Source of the DNA: Pectinophora gossypiella
Lineage: Eukaryota; Arthropoda; Insecta; Lepidoptera; Gelechiidae
Assembly (NCBI RefSeq): GCF_024362695.1
Contig: NC_065422.1
Span: 1,178,001-1,242,000, forward strand
Direction of reading: 5' to 3'
DNA: 64,000 nt
This document shows, in pieces, positions 1 to 10,424 of this stretch (positions within the stretch are counted from its first letter, which is position 1; each line of letters begins with the position of its first letter). Below the pieces are notes generated by a model that saw nothing but the letters and a program-made list of their open reading frames with translations, was not told the DNA's origin and did no database searches. The translations under genes and the position numbers were made by a program.

Positions 1-61
1 TTTTTGTTTCAGGTAACCTTTTTTACTGCACTTACTGATTGATCTTTCTACACGATTACTT

Positions 62-375
62 GTAGTAAGTATACAAATTTAAACATGATATAAATTATCG
101 AGGATTCAAACACGAATTGAAATTCATAATGTCAAATACAGTGCTTTAAACCCGAGCTGGGATCTTCTCTTCTATCGTGTGGACTGTGAGGTGAATTATC
201 AACCCCATCAACCCTGGTGTCAGGGTTATTATTGAGCCGCCGCGCCGTAGCCCCCTGATATAACTCATGTAACGGCTACTTACTTACATCAGTAAGTAAT
301 AACCGGGACCAACGGCTTAACGAACTGACTTAACGGAGCCGGGTTTCAAACCAGTGACACTACGATGTATGAAGC
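62..375 (-). mobile_element. SINE-D copy, split by a SINE-A copy
   Basis: Antisense SINE-D, read here as a run from the 'atgaattcaaactc'-like segment to 'gagctgggattcgaacc' and 'gtgacactacg'. It is interrupted at about 164-336. The interruption is flanked by near-identical 'gagctggga' and 'gagccgggt', as expected for an insertion with a target duplication. Other copies lie at 21088, 24085, 42410 and 49845. The head has a box B-like sequence, so a tRNA origin is inferred. Confidence 0.55.
164..336 (-). mobile_element. SINE-A copy, 5'-truncated (tRNA-derived SINE)
   Basis: SINE-A tail and central domain in antisense: 'tctatcgtgtgg', 'catcaaccctggtgtcaggg', 'gagccgcc' and 'aaccgggaccaacggctta'. 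The tRNA-like head is missing. It sits inside a SINE-D copy. Confidence 0.75.
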
Positions 376-950
376 GCTTAAAAAAAAATAACAATAATAG
401 CTTTACCCCGTGTCTGTCTGTACCTAAATTAGATAAACCGCATGCCATCACGAAGTGCCCTATGCGGTGTAACCCGGTTACTTAGAATACAATAGCAACT
501 TCCATAGATCAGGGAACTACCTGGCTCGGCCGATAGAGGCGGCTACACACTAAAGTTGGATCATTCTAAAAAAAACATAATATCATTAGCTCAGGATGGT
601 TAATCCATCACAAGATAAACTTAGTACTCATCGAGCTTTCTGTTAGACCAACGTGACAGATAGTGAGCCGTATCGCCGTCTATACTGATCGAGCCAAATG
701 TGTTAGTGAAAACTGTACTTAAGATAAATTTATACATACATATATACATACATAAACTCACACCTATTTCCCACCGGGGTAAGCAGAGACTATAGAATAA
801 ATAAAATAGAATATATAAATTTATAAGTTTTGTTATTAACAAAATATGAGTCCTGGTAACTTGAATAAAGAATTTAATTATAAAAAATATAACTCGACAA
901 TATCTCATCCAAAAAGAATGTTGGTTTCTGAATGCACATATAAGTAACAG
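376..950. other. No gene; repeat fragments
   Basis: About 635-720 is an antisense copy of a short repeat seen again at 16165, 51300 and 56645 ('gacggcgatacggctcac', 'cagaaagctcg'). About 737-800 is an antisense LINE-E 3' tail, recognised by 'cataaactcacacctatttc' and 'ccggggtaagcagagac'. I see nothing coding here. Confidence 0.5.
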
Positions 951-1335
951 CCTGTCTGATTTTCCGACCCGCCAAAGCAAAACCAGCTCAATACAGGTTA
1001 GGTTACATACCTCCGAAACGCATAGCTAGGGTATGTAGGTTTCTTCACGATATTTTCCTTCGCCGCTGAGTACATGATGATAATTTATAATCTAAACTTG
1101 AATACGGAAACTAATTCGAAAATCGAAAATCGTCGGAAGTCGTTATAAATGAGTCATGTCAGGGGCCTTTGGCGGCTCAATAGTAACCCTGACACCAGGG
1201 TTGATGAGGTTAGTAATTCGCCTCAAAACCCACACGATAGAAGAAGAAGAATTCGAAAATCATTTATCCAGGCTCGTGCTGGGATTCTAACCTCCGATCT
1301 CACATTGAGAGCCAAGCGTGCTTCCAACTACACAC
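950..1335 (-). mobile_element. SINE-C copy split by SINE-A
   Basis: Antisense SINE-C: 'aaaaccagctcaatacaggt', then 'acctccgaaacgcat'. After an interruption it continues with 'ggctcgtgctgggattc' and 'gagagccaagcgtgcttcc'. SINE-C in sense begins with a tRNA-like head (GTAGCCCAGTTGG box A, GGTTCGAATCC box B) and ends 'gggataatgctagggagatg'. The 1141-1250 insert is flanked on both sides by 'aattcgaaaatc', a 12-bp target duplication. Confidence 0.7.
1141..1250 (+). mobile_element. SINE-A copy, 5'-truncated, nested in SINE-C
   Basis: Sense SINE-A tail ('gagtcatgtcaggggcc', 'ggcggctcaatagtaaccct', 'cacacgatagaagaagaag') ending in a GAA repeat. The 12-bp duplication 'aattcgaaaatc' flanks it, so this is an authentic retroposition into an older SINE-C. 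Confidence 0.8.
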
Positions 1336-1523
1336 TTATTTATTATATTTCTTGTAAAATCGTAACTTAAAACAACTTACCTGTTAATGAAATTTGATGC
1401 CACACACAAAGCGACATGTGTTTTAGTTCGTTTGTAAATAACACCCCCTTTTTAGGGTTCCGTCCGGAACATAAGAACCTTCTAAGTTTTGTCATGTCTG
1501 TATTTCACACATAGCATATATCA

Positions 1524-1626
1524 CCTATATACGTCCTACTGCTGGGCACAGGCTTCCCCTCAATCAACCAGCGGATATAGACTATAGACTAGACTAGACT
1601 ATATAGTTCCACGTTGCTCCAGCTGC
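1524..1626 (-). mobile_element. SINE-B 3' fragment
   Basis: Antisense SINE-B tail: 'cctatatacgtcctactgct', 'gggcacaggcttcccctcaa', then 'cacgttgctccagctgc'. The 'agactatagactagactaga' run inside is a local expansion absent from other copies. Confidence 0.6.
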
Positions 1627-1650
1627 TTTTCTTTTCGACGTATAAGGAAA

Positions 1651-2067
1651 TCTTCTTCTATCGTGTGGGTTGTGAGGCGGAGTACCAACCTCATCAACCC
1701 TAGTGTCAGGATTACTATTGAGCCGCCAAAGGCCCGTGACCTGGCTCATGTATCGACTACTTACTTATCAATAAATAGTAACCGGGACCAACGGCTTAAC
1801 GTGCCTTCCGAAGCACGGATCATCTTACTTTCGGACAATCAGGTGATCATAATTAAAGCACATAATAACGGGTTCTTACCCTCCCAATATTTCGACACTG
1901 TTCCAAGTGCCATGATCACGGGATGACTAATCAGGTGATCAGCCTGTAATGTCCTAACCAAACTAGGGACCACAAAGTGATTTTTGTGATATGTCCCTAC
2001 CGGGACTCGAACCCAGGACCTCCGGAACGTGAGCCCAACGCTCAACCACTGGACCACGGATGTCGTT
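1651..2067 (-). mobile_element. SINE-A, near full length, carrying a 79-bp insertion
   Basis: Complete antisense SINE-A from the GAA tail to the tRNA-like head ('gggactcgaacccaggacct' and 'accactggaccacggatg'). Read in sense, the head has box A-like TGGTCCAGTGG and a box B-like GGTTCGAGTCC. A 79-bp unit splits it at 1850-1928. Confidence 0.85.
1850..1928 (-). mobile_element. Short retroposed 'AACGGGTTC' repeat with 13-bp target duplication
   Basis: The insert runs from 'taattaaagcacataataac' to 'catgatcacgggatgact'. It is flanked by a perfect 13-bp duplication, 'aatcaggtgatca', at 1837-1849 and 1929-1941. The same sequence family recurs at 7112, 39100, 47297, 50275, 61493 and 63549. In sense (minus strand) it ends '...atgtgttttaatta'. 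Confidence 0.8.
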
Positions 2068-2671
2068 AATTATAAGAAAATGTCTTACAACTTAAAATAT
2101 AAAATGGCGTCTACAAGAATTAGCACCATTGCTAATCATAATCAATAATTTATTTGCAAGAACACTAAGTTAAAGATCTTATTCTAAGTTAAACAGTGCA
2201 TGTATTATAATTATATTATTATCGATAGAATTATTCCTAATGTTAAATAATCGTTGACATTATAAAAACACATATGTAATAACCATTTTGTTAATTCATA
2301 CTTAAATTATTTTATATTTAAATTGTCTGGTAATTAAAAAATATATATAACACACGTGTTATAAACATTTATGTTAGGGTTGGCATCTATCGAAATCCAC
2401 GGCAATAGTCGCGTCGCGCGCTTAGTACAGAACCCTGTAATAGCCGACGCGACTCTCTTTTTATTTTTTAAGTCAGGGGCTAGGGGTTAAACGTGAGGGG
2501 TGTTCGTGAATACTACGTAATTGTATTATAAAGCACATATGGCATTATAAACACGTCATGTTAGTCTTCTTTCTGGCTAATGTTGAACTAAACTGTTTTC
2601 GGAAAATTCATTAGGCGTTGTAGGTTTTAGTGTATTAAGTTACGGAAATGCGTACGTAAGCCATATCCATA
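2068..2671. other. AT-rich stretch without recognised feature
   Basis: AT-rich DNA with stops in all frames. No tRNA, SINE or TIR signature recognised. Confidence 0.5.
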
Positions 2672-2933
2672 TCACTACATAGTATAAAACATAGTCGCTT
2701 TTTCCGTCCCTATATCCCTATGTACGCTTAAATCTTTAAAACTACGCAACGGATTTTGATGCGGTTTTTTTAATAGATAGAGTGATTCAAGAGGAAGGTT
2801 TATATACCTATTTAATAACATCTATTAAATAGTGGAGAAATACTGTTATTTTTGAGGTTTTTAATATGATGTCGTAAAAAATTTCATTTTTTCCTCAGCA
2901 TTGCACCCGAGCGAAGCTGGGGCGGGTCGTTAG
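2672..2933 (+). mobile_element. Non-autonomous Helitron, 262 bp
   Basis: Begins TCACTACATAGTATAAAAC directly after an A. It ends with a GC-rich hairpin region ('cacccgagcgaagctgggg', 'cgggtcg') and TTAG, one substitution from the canonical CTAG. The same family occurs intact on the minus strand at 35356-35596. No coding capacity. The base after the end is C rather than the usual T, because another Helitron-like sequence abuts it. Confidence 0.75.
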
Positions 2934-3347
2934 CAATATTATAAATGAGAAAGTGTGTGTGTCTGTCTGTTTGTTTGTCCGTCTCACGGGAAAACGGGGC
3001 GACGAATTGACGTGATTTTTTAAGTGTATGTCTACTTAGTCGATGGAGAGTGACATAGGCTATATTTTGTCTTTTTCTTATCCGCTTCCCTAAAATAGGG
3101 GGTGGAAGTTAAGTTTTAGCAATTTTCAAGGTAGAAAGCTAGAAATTGGAATGCGGACTATTTGTGGCTAACAAAAAAATCGTGCATCATTTTTGTGGAA
3201 ATTGCTACCAACCCCTTCAAAGAGGGGGTGACATTTTAAACGGAACTTTTCGTAGTTTTGAAGTTAAGAAGCTAAATTTCGGTACATTAGGAAAGGGGAC
3301 CCGTGTTACCCCGACTTAACGCGAGCGAAGTCGCGGGCTAAAGCTAG
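2934..3347 (+). mobile_element. Helitron-like 3' end of a second family
   Basis: The right end shows a stem CGCGA (3320-3324) and TCGCG (3331-3335) around the loop GCGAAG. It is followed by 'ggctaaag' and CTAG (3344-3347), then T, which is the Helitron 3' signature. The 5' part ('aatgagaaagtgtgtgtgtc', 'ctcacgggaaaacgggg') resembles repeats common in moth genomes. The 5' boundary is uncertain. Confidence 0.6.
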
Positions 3348-3659
3348 TACCCTATAAAAGGAACATGGTTAGGGGGACATATCTCGCGCCTCTTTCGTTT
3401 TAAGCTGTATACTGTGAGTTCGAAAGGGATATAAGTATATAGTCTATTTCGCGCCACGCGATGTACGTATAATAGGATATAATGACCACCGGTGTAATTA
3501 TTAGTCGCCTTAAACACCAACTAGAACCAGAAGTGTCGGGTTCAATTCCTTTTAACTTTACAAAAAAATATCAAGAACCTTAACAAGGGCGTTATTATTT
3601 ATTTAGCGGTATTCTGTAACGACGTTGATATCTAGTCACTGGATAGGCAGTGTTTGCCG
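3348..3659. other. No recognised feature
   Basis: About 310 bp of ordinary AT-rich DNA between repeats. Confidence 0.4.
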
Positions 3660-3905
3660 TTTTGACTTAATTGTAGATTTTCAGCGTATGACATGTCAAT
3701 CACTACTTGGCCGGTATTCTCCGTCCATACATACCTCTACATAACTTACGCTTATTTCCCACTTTTTTTTGACGTGACTTATTGTAGATTTGTCGCTGAT
3801 GGCATTAACTACTTGGCCGGACAAATGGGGAGAGCTGAAGGCTCTCACCCGGTACAATGTTTAAGACAACAGGCCTGAGGGCGAGCGAACCTCGGCTCAG
3901 GGCGT
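3660..3905 (+). repeat. Dispersed repeat R ('ttggccggacaaatgggg')
   Basis: Contains 'tgacgtgacttattgtag', 'tacttggccggacaaatgg', 'gctctcacccggtacaat' and 'cgaacctcggctcagggcg'. Antisense copies lie at 44208-44365, 49925 and 14285. Sense pieces lie at 16075, 39230, 45835 and 17700. Class unknown; no ends or target duplication resolved. Confidence 0.55.
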
Positions 3906-4165
3906 CGTCTGAGAGGACTTACCTATTTCCCACCGGGATAAGCAATACTATGCAATTCCATTTGCTTCGATCCTGACACACTTCTCTCGCTTCCTCCACA
4001 TTCATCAATCGTTTCATACAACCGGTCCAGAATAGATCGTACTAACCTTTTTCTCAATTTACTCAATGTACGTTATTCTAGGTCTTCCTCTGCCAGCCCT
4101 ACCACCAAAATTCGCTTTATATACAGCTTTCGTAATCCTATTATCCTTCATCCGCTCTACGTGTT
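3905..4165 (-). mobile_element. LINE-E 3' fragment (RTE-like ORF2 end plus tail)
   Basis: Antisense of a LINE end. 'tatttcccaccgggataagc' is the tail. Upstream lie 'cttcgatcctgacacacttc' and then 'aggtcttcctctgccagccc', whose complement encodes GRAGRGRPR. The sense relative at 45150-45330 encodes the same region, KIEKGILSWIGHVERM and GRPRRTSIDQIG. It is broken by frameshifts. Confidence 0.65.
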
Positions 4166-4888
4166 CAAACCAACAGAAATATTACAGTAGAAATATTAAA
4201 GGATTGAATAAAATAACTAGAATAATTCACTTGATAAAAATATACACACATACATACATTCATAAACTCACGCCCGTAATGCCTAATGAGGTGGGCAGAG
4301 ACACAACTAATCAAAGACTAAACATTGAACTTTACATATGAACCTAGGTATAGTGCATTGGTATTTGTAGTATATTAGACCACAATACATTTGTCATTTG
4401 TGTTTTGTCTATCTAATTGTGTATATTTATGTTCTGGGGTGCATGGAAATGAACAGACGGACTTGCAAATGAAATTGTTATGATAATTGCATTCAGTGCA
4501 GTCGGTATTTTAAACGCCAGTGTTTTGTTTGAAAACCAAAATCAATATCGTTACTGGAAACGCAAAATACCATTTCGAGGAAAATCCGATTAGATTATTT
4601 TTTCCTTTTTTCATCATTTTTTATTTATTTATTTAGCTACACATACAGCAATATTTATAAACTTTTACAGATAGCTTTTTAAAAGAATAATTTGGTTTAT
4701 AAGCTTACCAATTACACGAGTACACAGCATTTACCGTAAATGAAAACATTTACCGTTTTTATCATATCTTTTTACCCATACACTAGACGGTTCCGTTTTT
4801 TTTTTGTCGGTGTATACGTGTTATAATTACATCTCTGCATACCTCGTACGCCTGTTTCTCTTAAGGGGTAGGCAAAGGTGAATACTAT
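4166..4888. other. AT-rich stretch; one LINE tail
   Basis: About 4247-4330 is an antisense LINE tail: 'cataaactcacgcccgtaat' with 'gtgggcagagacacaac', also seen in sense at 39440. The rest has no recognised feature. Confidence 0.45.
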
Positions 4889-5176
4889 ACAGGGTGTTAG
4901 TGACTTCGGAACGAAAACTTCCAGTGATGATTCAAGCCATTTTCCGACAGGAAAATGCACTTGACATCACTAAAATCATGGTTTGAATCAGATGGGGGTG
5001 ATTCAGCTCATTATTCTGAGTTAATATCAAATGGAATTTTCCATCGGAAAAGTATAAAATTGAAAATAATTTTGAAAAACTAAAAAAAATCACGGACTTT
5101 GCGACGGAAAATTCCACTTGATATTAACTCAGAATCATGGTCTGAATCATCCCCCTCACCCTCAGTATTCCCTGTA
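4889..5176. mobile_element. Foldback MITE-M copy
   Basis: The left arm begins 'acagggtgttagtgac' and the right arm ends 'agtattccctgt'. Inside, 'caaatggaattttcc' faces 'ggaaaattccacttgatatt'. It is an imperfect inverted repeat with AT-rich spacer and no coding capacity. Copies: 8054, 18331, 56770, 57090 and 62192. Confidence 0.65.
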
Positions 5177-5491
5177 CACACCCACTCCTCACCAGCGTAC
5201 GGGCACAAAAAATGACTGTTTAGTTATGTGCTTCCAAGTGGCCTTTTAATCAAACGTTCACCCAACAAACCAATGAAGCCAATTAGAACATAGGTAGAAT
5301 GCATTCGATCTCAAGGCTAAATCTACACGATCGCGTGACGAGGAGAATGAAAATGTTTTTCACAGCTGAACCGCTGATAACGGGCACAGGTCATGGTCGG
5401 GTTAGAAATTATTGCTTTCTTCCAATGGGGATTAAGTTCTGACACGCATCTTGCTACTTTTACATACACGTACATATTAATCTACGGCCCT
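5177..5491. other. No recognised feature
   Basis: About 315 bp without repeat or coding signature that I could recognise. Confidence 0.4.
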
Positions 5492-5793
5492 ATTCTTCTT
5501 CTATCGTGTGGGGTGGATTACCAACCCCATCAACCCTGGTGTCAGGGTTACTATTGAGCCGCCATAGGCCCCTGATAGGATAGGATCATCAGTAAGTAAT
5601 AACCGGGACTAACGGCTTAACGTGCCTTTCGAAGCACTCAGCTGATGCTGATGCTTCAGGTGATCAGCCTGTAATGTCTTGACCAAACTAGGGATCACAA
5701 AGCGATTTTTGTGATTTGTTCCCACCGGGATTCGAACCCGGGACCTCCGGATCGTGAGCACAACGCTTAGCCACTGAACCACGGAGGTCGTTA
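5492..5793 (-). mobile_element. SINE-A copy with tRNA-like head
   Basis: Antisense, from the GAA tail to the head ('gggattcgaacccgggacct', 'ccactgaaccacggagg'). Sense box B is a perfect GGTTCGAATCC. Flanks 'tacggccct' and 'tatggccct' look like a mutated target duplication. Confidence 0.82.
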
Positions 5794-7080
5794 TGGCCCT
5801 TAAGGCCGTAAGTGCAGGTCCACAGAATACCAGCGTCATGGCTCGCGCCACCATAGATGACCAGTCCATACAGTCAATTACAATTATTTGTACTCTCTTT
5901 TCTAAGTTGTTTTTATTGCGCGTTTTGTTTCATATTTATAACTATGATGTCCCTATATAATAAACGTATCTTTCTTTCTTTCTTTTAAAGGGCATATCTA
6001 CTAAAAGTAGGTACTCTAAAAAGATATTTGAATGATACAGGGAGTGTCTACGGCGTCATGCGCCTTGCACCATGTTTGCACCATGCACCATTCTTTATCT
6101 TTTGTGCACGTACAGTTAGTGATATAATCTAATCTAGTCTACAAGATCCCACTGTTGGGCAAAGGCCTTCCTCTTTCCATTTTTCGCGGTCCTGTGCGTT
6201 TTCCGAGTCCAGTGTTAGTGATACCATGCCGAAAACTCAAAGGGATGATTCAAACTGCGACACGCTGGGTGGTGAGGATGGTATCCCGACGTGTCGGCAT
6301 AGTAGAGACAAAATAACTTATAAACTTCAGCAGAAACATGTATAGTTTATTAATAACACTTCACAAACAAATCCAGAATTAGAGGGCACGGGTAGAGCTG
6401 AACAGTATAATATCTTTATGTTGTTCTTATGAAAGTCGGGATGCAATGGGTCAGTGTAAAATGAAAGGAAATACGGAATGGAATGAGAATTTCGGAATTT
6501 AAAATGATTGACGGTCAGAACGAAAGGCCGGTGTGTGCAGAGTTTGTTATTTATTATTTATTTATTTATCATAGATACAATTTAATGCTACATTTTAAAT
6601 AGTTAACATCGGAAAACCCTAAAAGGGTTTGTCCCGACATTAATCCCACATATTATTATACTAGTACATCTTATACTAAAGATAAGTGCACTCAAATTGC
6701 GACACCCAACTCGCACTCACTTGTACTCTGCTACAAAGCCTTGATTCTGAGTGAGACCATGAGCTAAATCAACCCCCTCAGTATTCGATACGGTGTCACT
6801 AACACGTGTATTTTCCCTTTGATGATTCTGTTTCATGTTAACAAAAGCAAAATGGTGATAGCTACGAATTGAACTCTACGAAATGCTAAGTAGTTTATAT
6901 TTTCTAGGAAAACCTCTTACAAAGACGTTTTGGGTATAAGTAACTTACAATTCTGTTGCTTACAGCTTATACAGGTGTTCTAACAAATATGTTGTCTGTA
7001 AATGATTGATTCATTCCTGTAACAGTTAATTGCGAACGGCAGAATATTAATTAAAACTAATATACAGGTTGTTAGTGACA
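5794..7080. other. No gene; scattered LINE tails
   Basis: About 6150-6220 holds an antisense LINE-like tail ('cccactgttgggcaaaggcc'). About 6225-6260 and 6715-6810 carry MITE-M-like pieces ('gggatgattca', 'ctcagtattcgatacgg', 'gtgtcactaacac'). About 6545-6660 holds a LINE-like tail with 'aaagggtttgtcccgacat'. No coding signal. Confidence 0.45.
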
Positions 7081-7084
7081 TCGT

Positions 7085-7190
7085 TGCCAAGTTTTGGGCC
7101 GATACTATTTAATTAAAACACATAATAACGGGTTCTTACCGCGACACTACCGTTCGATACTATTTAGTTTGCCATCGACACGATAAGAAG
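7085..7190 (+). mobile_element. LINE 3' tail split by a 43-bp retroposed repeat
   Basis: The LINE tail 'ttgccaagttttgggccgat', then 'ttagtttgccatcgacacg', ends in 'ataagaagaag'. The same tail follows LINE coding sequence at 38661-38715. It is interrupted at 7112-7154 by an 'aataacgggttcttaccgcg' repeat with a perfect 12-bp duplication, 'cgatactattta', at 7100-7111 and 7155-7166. Confidence 0.75.
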
Positions 7191-7227
7191 AAGAGGTGAC
7201 ATCGTAACGAAAACTTTAAAGGGTTCA

Positions 7228-7410
7228 AAATTCAAATTCAAAATTCAAAAATATCTTTATTCAGTAGGTAACATAGTTACACTTTGAATCGTCAACTTTT
7301 ACATAACGAACGTCTCATCCGCCTATAACTACTGCAGCTTCTCACAACCTGTATAGCCGGGGAAAAGAAGCTGCAAGAAAAACCTCGGCACAGGGCCCTA
7401 GACGTTCTTT
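7228..7410 (-). mobile_element. LINE-Q 3' end
   Basis: Antisense LINE tail: 'aaaatatctttattcagtag', 'tcatccgcctataactactg', 'cacagggccctagacg'. Sense copies at 25748, 27490 and 57505 end in 'actgaataaagatatttttg'. The coding part is absent. Confidence 0.6.
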
Positions 7411-7451
7411 AAAAAAATAAAAATAATAAAAATGATTGATGATTCAGTGTA

Positions 7452-7676
7452 TAGGCCCCTGACACGACTCATGTAACGACTACGTACCTACATCAGTAAT
7501 AACCAGGACCAACGGCTTATCGTGCCGTCCGAATGGTCATCTTACTTTTTGGACAATCAGATCAGCCTGTAATGTTCTAACCAAACTGGGGATCACAAAG
7601 TGATTTTTATGATTTGTCACCACCGGGATTCGTTCTCGTGAGCACAAATCTCAATCACTGGACCACGGAGGCCGCT
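7452..7676 (-). mobile_element. SINE-A copy, partial
   Basis: Antisense central domain and head ('taaccaggaccaacggctta', 'gaccacggaggccg'). Box B is deleted ('caccgggattcgttctcg'). Confidence 0.7.
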
Positions 7677-8053
7677 TCATGAAGTATGACCATTTCTTGA
7701 AATGATCGAGCACATCATGAAATGAGTAATTCTAAGATCTGGCCACGGGAATAAAAGTTTATTTAGGTACTGATATAGATCGCTGAGTTGGTAGAATAAT
7801 ACATTTAGTTTTAGATAATTAAGTTTTAGTTTACCAAAACCGTGTTAACAAGGGTGTAGGAAACCCCATAAGTTATACAGGACAGCTGATGTATCGTTAC
7901 CATGTTGATAAGGTTCCCCTAACGGGGAGGCTAGGGGAATGTGTGGAAGCAACCCTCTGTTTTGTTCAGTGGGCAGTTTGATTTATTTATTACAAGCTCT
8001 TGTCACATTTCTGGCGTGACCAAGCGCTAGCGCCACGCCGATATGGCGGTAGT
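7677..8053. other. No recognised feature
   Basis: About 375 bp of AT-rich DNA with no recognised repeat or coding signal. Confidence 0.4.
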
Positions 8054-8236
8054 AATGTCGTAAAGAAAACTTTGCGCCATTACTCTGACTTGATATCAAG
8101 TGGACATTTTCGTCGAAAAGTATGGAACTGAAAATAACAAAAAAAAATTCAGACGGGAAATTCCACTTGATATCAACTCAGAATCATGGTCTGAATCATC
8201 CCCCTCAGTATTCGTTATGGAGTCACTAACACCCAC
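8054..8236. mobile_element. Foldback MITE-M copy
   Basis: 'cttgatatcaagtggacatt' faces 'aaattccacttgatatcaac', followed by 'gtctgaatcatcccc' and 'gtcactaacaccca'. Same family as 57090-57319. Confidence 0.6.
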
Positions 8237-8485
8237 ACATATGAGAACCGCTGTCGCCGGTTCAACCCCACTCTCTTTTGCTACTACTCCTGTAAACAGA
8301 AAACTACTCTACTGTTTCTAAAATTCCATAGCCACTTCACTGGCAATATATTTTAAAAAATATTTTTTTGATAAGTCCTAACCTTAAACCTTAAGTCCTA
8401 AGATCCCATTAAGGTTTCAGCTTTCCTGTGATAAGGAGGGATCTCCTTGCATGATAGTCGATATTTGATTTTTCACCCTGCAGGT

Positions 8486-8799
8486 CTTCTTCTATCGTGT
8501 GGGTTGTGATGTGAACTTCCAACCTCATCAACCCTGGTCTCAGGGTTATTATTGAGCCGCCATAGGCCCCTGACATGGCTCATGTAACGAAAACTTATTT
8601 ACATCAGTAAATAGTAACCGGGACAAACGGCTTATCGTGCCCGAAGCACGGGTCATCTTACTTTTTGGACAATCAGGTGATCAGCCTGTAATGTTCTAAC
8701 CGAACTAGGGATCACAAAGTGATTCTTGTGATATGTCCCCACCAGGATTCGAACCTGGGACCTCCGGATCGAGAGCCCAACGCTCACGGAAGCCGTTAG
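8486..8799 (-). mobile_element. SINE-A copy with 9-bp target duplication
   Basis: Antisense SINE-A from the GAA tail to the head. It is flanked by 'cctgcaggt' at 8477-8485 and 8800-8808. Box B is intact, but the box A region is shortened ('cgctcacggaagccg'). Confidence 0.85.
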
Positions 8800-9040
8800 C
8801 CTGCAGGTTGTACTTTTTTTATTTTGTTTTTTTTTCTCGTACCCCTGCCGCACAGGAAAGGGAGGGACCTTGTTAGGACTGCATACATAGCATCTTTCCG
8901 TGGTTGTCTTAAATGTCTATTTGCCCAATAGGGCCCTACACTCAACAGCATCCATTCCGTCCTCTATTACCATACCAGTTCTCGCTTTTATGCCTCTCGC
9001 ACTTTCATTCATCATCTTTCATTTAGGTGCAGGTTATTAC
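8800..9040. other. Possible LINE debris
   Basis: Contains 'ttccgtcctctattaccata', loosely like 'ttccgtcctgcattgccgta' at 19280. This may be an antisense LINE remnant. Weak evidence. Confidence 0.25.
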
Positions 9041-9076
9041 CGACTTCAAAAAAGGAGGAGGTTCTCAATTCGACCG

Positions 9077-9117
<41 letters not shown>

Positions 9118-9290
9118 GTTCGGGCATATCTTCGTCGTATATGAACCGATTTTGATAATTCTTTTTTTGTTTGAAAGGAGATATACCCAAGGGGGTCCCA
9201 TGTCAAGGAAGTCAGGATCTGATGATGGAAGACCAGAGAAATCGAGGGGAATTTTCAAAAATCGTAGGAGCGACTAGTGCGTTTGTAAAG
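9041..9290 (+). repeat. 'CCGACTTCAAAAAAGGAGG' dispersed repeat with poly-T
   Basis: Begins ccgacttcaaaaaaggagg, followed by an uninterrupted T-run of about 31 (9081-9111), then 'tgaaccgattttgataattc' and 'gaaaggagatatacccaag'. Comparable sequence occurs widely in insect genomes (recollection, not checked). Translations over the T-run are artefacts. Confidence 0.5.
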
Positions 9291-9345
9291 TCATATTGAT
9301 CGGATCGATCTTTAGGCTTCGGGAAAACTTCCCGACCTTCGAAAA

Positions 9346-10235
9346 CTGGTCAGCATCAGGGAGATACCCTATGGCCTGGCAAAACTATACAACCTGGAGC
9401 AATTTTTCTTTCACGAAACGTATTTAAATCTTGATCAAATTCAATCGCCGGTGCAAAAAAACAAAATGGCGGAAAAAAAGATGGCCGCCATACAAAATTT
9501 TGTCGATTTTGGAAGAAGCCCGTTTGGGTAAAAATAATGTATGGGGCGCTTACTCAAAACGTCATATAGAGTACGGAAATACTTTCTGGTCACCAAAAAC
9601 TGCTCCGCATCAGAGAGATACTCTACGGCCTGGCAAAACTATCGCACGTGAACCAATATTTCTTTCAGAGCACTTATTTAAATCTTGGTCAAATTCCATA
9701 GCGCGTAAAAAAAAAACAAAATGGCGGAAAAACAAGATGGCCGCCATACACAATTTTGTTTTTTCAGAAAATGTCTCGGGATATAAAATATATATCGGGG
9801 TTGTGATCGAATCGTCATGTTAAGTATGGAAATACTTCCCGATTTTCGAAAACTGCTCCGCATCAGGGTGACACCCTACGGCCTGGCGAAACTATCACAC
9901 CTGAACCAATTTTTCTTTCACGAAACCTATTTAAATCTTGGTCGAATTTAATGGCCGGTGAAAAAAATACAAAATGGCGAAAAAACAAGATGGCCGCCAT
10001 ACAAAATTTTGTTTTTCCAGAAAATGTCTTGGGGCTAAAAATGATGTATAGGCGTGTGATCGGAACGTCATCTTTGAAAACTGCTCCCAATCAGGGAGAC
10101 ATCCTACGGCCTGGCAAACCTATTGCACCTGGATTTTGTTTGTTTCCACGACACCCATTTAAATCTTGGTCAAATTCTGTCGCCGGTGAAATAAAACAAA
10201 ATGGCGGAAAAACAAGATGGCCGCCATACGAAGAG
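9346..10235 (+). repeat. Tandem array, about four units of 230-255 bp
   Basis: The landmark 'tgctccgcatcag' (or close variants) recurs at 9346, 9601, 9854 and 10082. Each unit carries 'cctggcaaaactat', 'atttaaatcttggtcaaatt', 'acaaaatggcgg' and 'aagatggccgccatac'. Units differ by substitutions and small indels and the last is truncated. Long ORFs on both strands across the array come from repetition and low stop density; no domain is recognisable. Confidence 0.8.
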
Positions 10236-10367
10236 GGACAGTTTCGAATAAACAGGACACGCGAGCTGCTTTAGCAGCGAGCGAACCACGCGAAATCTAC
10301 TGTATCTATATGTATGCGTGAGTGTGTATGATAGCAGCTTCCACTGACAACCACATGTGTGTATGTA

Positions 10368-10374
10368 CACATAC

Positions 10375-10424
<50 letters not shown>

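Noticed and set aside
5700..5793. tRNA gene candidates at SINE heads (for example here, 15060, 26000, 43366, 58690)
   Set aside because: Boxes A and B are present, but every case continues into a SINE body with a shared central domain and tail, often with target duplications, and the acceptor stems do not pair. They are SINE heads, not functional tRNA genes.
9012..9277. Poly-Phe and poly-Lys ORFs
   Set aside because: Produced by a T-run of about 31 bases.
9431..10274. Overlapping ORFs of 75-130 codons on both strands
   Set aside because: They follow the tandem units and the low stop density of the array. No motif, no consistent frame between units, and both strands are open.
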